Shown here in pieces: positions 63,801 to 64,000 of a stretch of 64,000 bases of DNA; position 1 is the first letter of the stretch; each line of letters begins with the position of its first letter. The stretch comes from Crotophaga sulcirostris (lineage: Eukaryota; Chordata; Aves; Cuculiformes; Crotophagidae), in assembly GCA_013397455.1 (NCBI GenBank), contig VYZB01000036.1, positions 3,132,954 through 3,196,953 on the forward strand, given 5' to 3'. Made by a program: the position numbers and the translations under genes. Under the pieces are notes generated by a model. That model searched no databases. It saw only the letters and a list, made by a program, of their open reading frames with translations, and had not been told where the DNA came from.

Positions 63801-64000
63801 AAAGTTCTCTAAAGAAATAGCTATCGCTAAGAGCTTTTGACTTAATTCTTCTTTGTTCAGGCTTGGACCATAGATTGGGAAATCTTGTGTATTCACAAAT
63901 TCCTGTCTTCCTATTGGTTTCCCTGTAAAGCACTCAGTGAATTGGGTTATTTGTGATGAGTAAAAGCTCATATTTCTTGGAAACACTTTGCTTTGTTTCC
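60831..64000. other. Noncoding AT-rich sequence
   Basis: No gene recognised to the end of the window. A CAG/CTG-rich patch at about 63540-63630 contains partially complementary AGAAGCGCAGC and GCTGTGCTGCTTCT words. A-rich runs occur near 62520-62600. Open frames are short and domain-free. Confidence 0.6.

Overview
The window looks like gene-poor noncoding DNA from a bird or another reptile-lineage vertebrate. It is AT-rich (by eye roughly 62-66% A+T). No reading frame exceeds about 120 codons, and there are no closely packed ORFs, ribosome binding sites or operons. The best organism clue is CR1-type LINE sequence: one roughly 1 kb antisense copy near 50.2-51.2 kb, a short sense-strand 3' tail at 1.3 kb and an eroded tail at 28.8 kb. 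These carry the 3' end made of 8-bp units of the ATTCTATG type, without poly(A), that is typical of avian CR1. Low repeat density and short microsatellites also fit a bird macrochromosome. I cannot tell whether the window is intergenic or inside a large intron, and I name no species.

Layout. 1-9.6 kb: AT-rich single-copy DNA with a CR1 tail and several short perfect inverted repeats. 9.6-13 kb: a possible regulatory element with a 12-bp TAATTA-centred palindrome, a (TGGGCC)4 repeat, and a decayed mariner transposase relic on the minus strand (12.74-13.02 kb). 13-26 kb: unremarkable DNA with one exon-like stretch (15.45 kb), a GGGAA array and an A-tract. 26.4-29.6 kb: a small GC-rich island, AAT/ATT repeats, a CR1 remnant, a CTCF-like site and paired hairpins. 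31-33.2 kb: two enhancer-like stretches and a 94-nt imperfect hairpin. 38.3-38.6 kb: another enhancer-like stretch. 46.9 kb: a pentanucleotide array. 48.7-49.5 kb: two exon-like open segments. 50.2-51.2 kb: the CR1 copy. 54.3-56.6 kb: the most enhancer-like cluster, with a near-consensus RFX X-box. 58.0-58.2 kb: MIR/L2-like sequence. 59.8-60.5 kb: a GC-richer degenerate tandem repeat. 60.8 kb: a perfect 12-bp inverted repeat.

No complete protein-coding gene, rRNA, tRNA, CRISPR array or intact mobile element was recognised. The few coding suggestions are single-exon-sized segments with splice-like borders and carry low confidence. The most rewarding items to check are the 94-nt hairpin at 33.1 kb, the exon-like pair at 48.7-49.5 kb, the mariner relic, and the candidate regulatory cluster at 54-56.6 kb. 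Nothing here supports a new multi-gene system.
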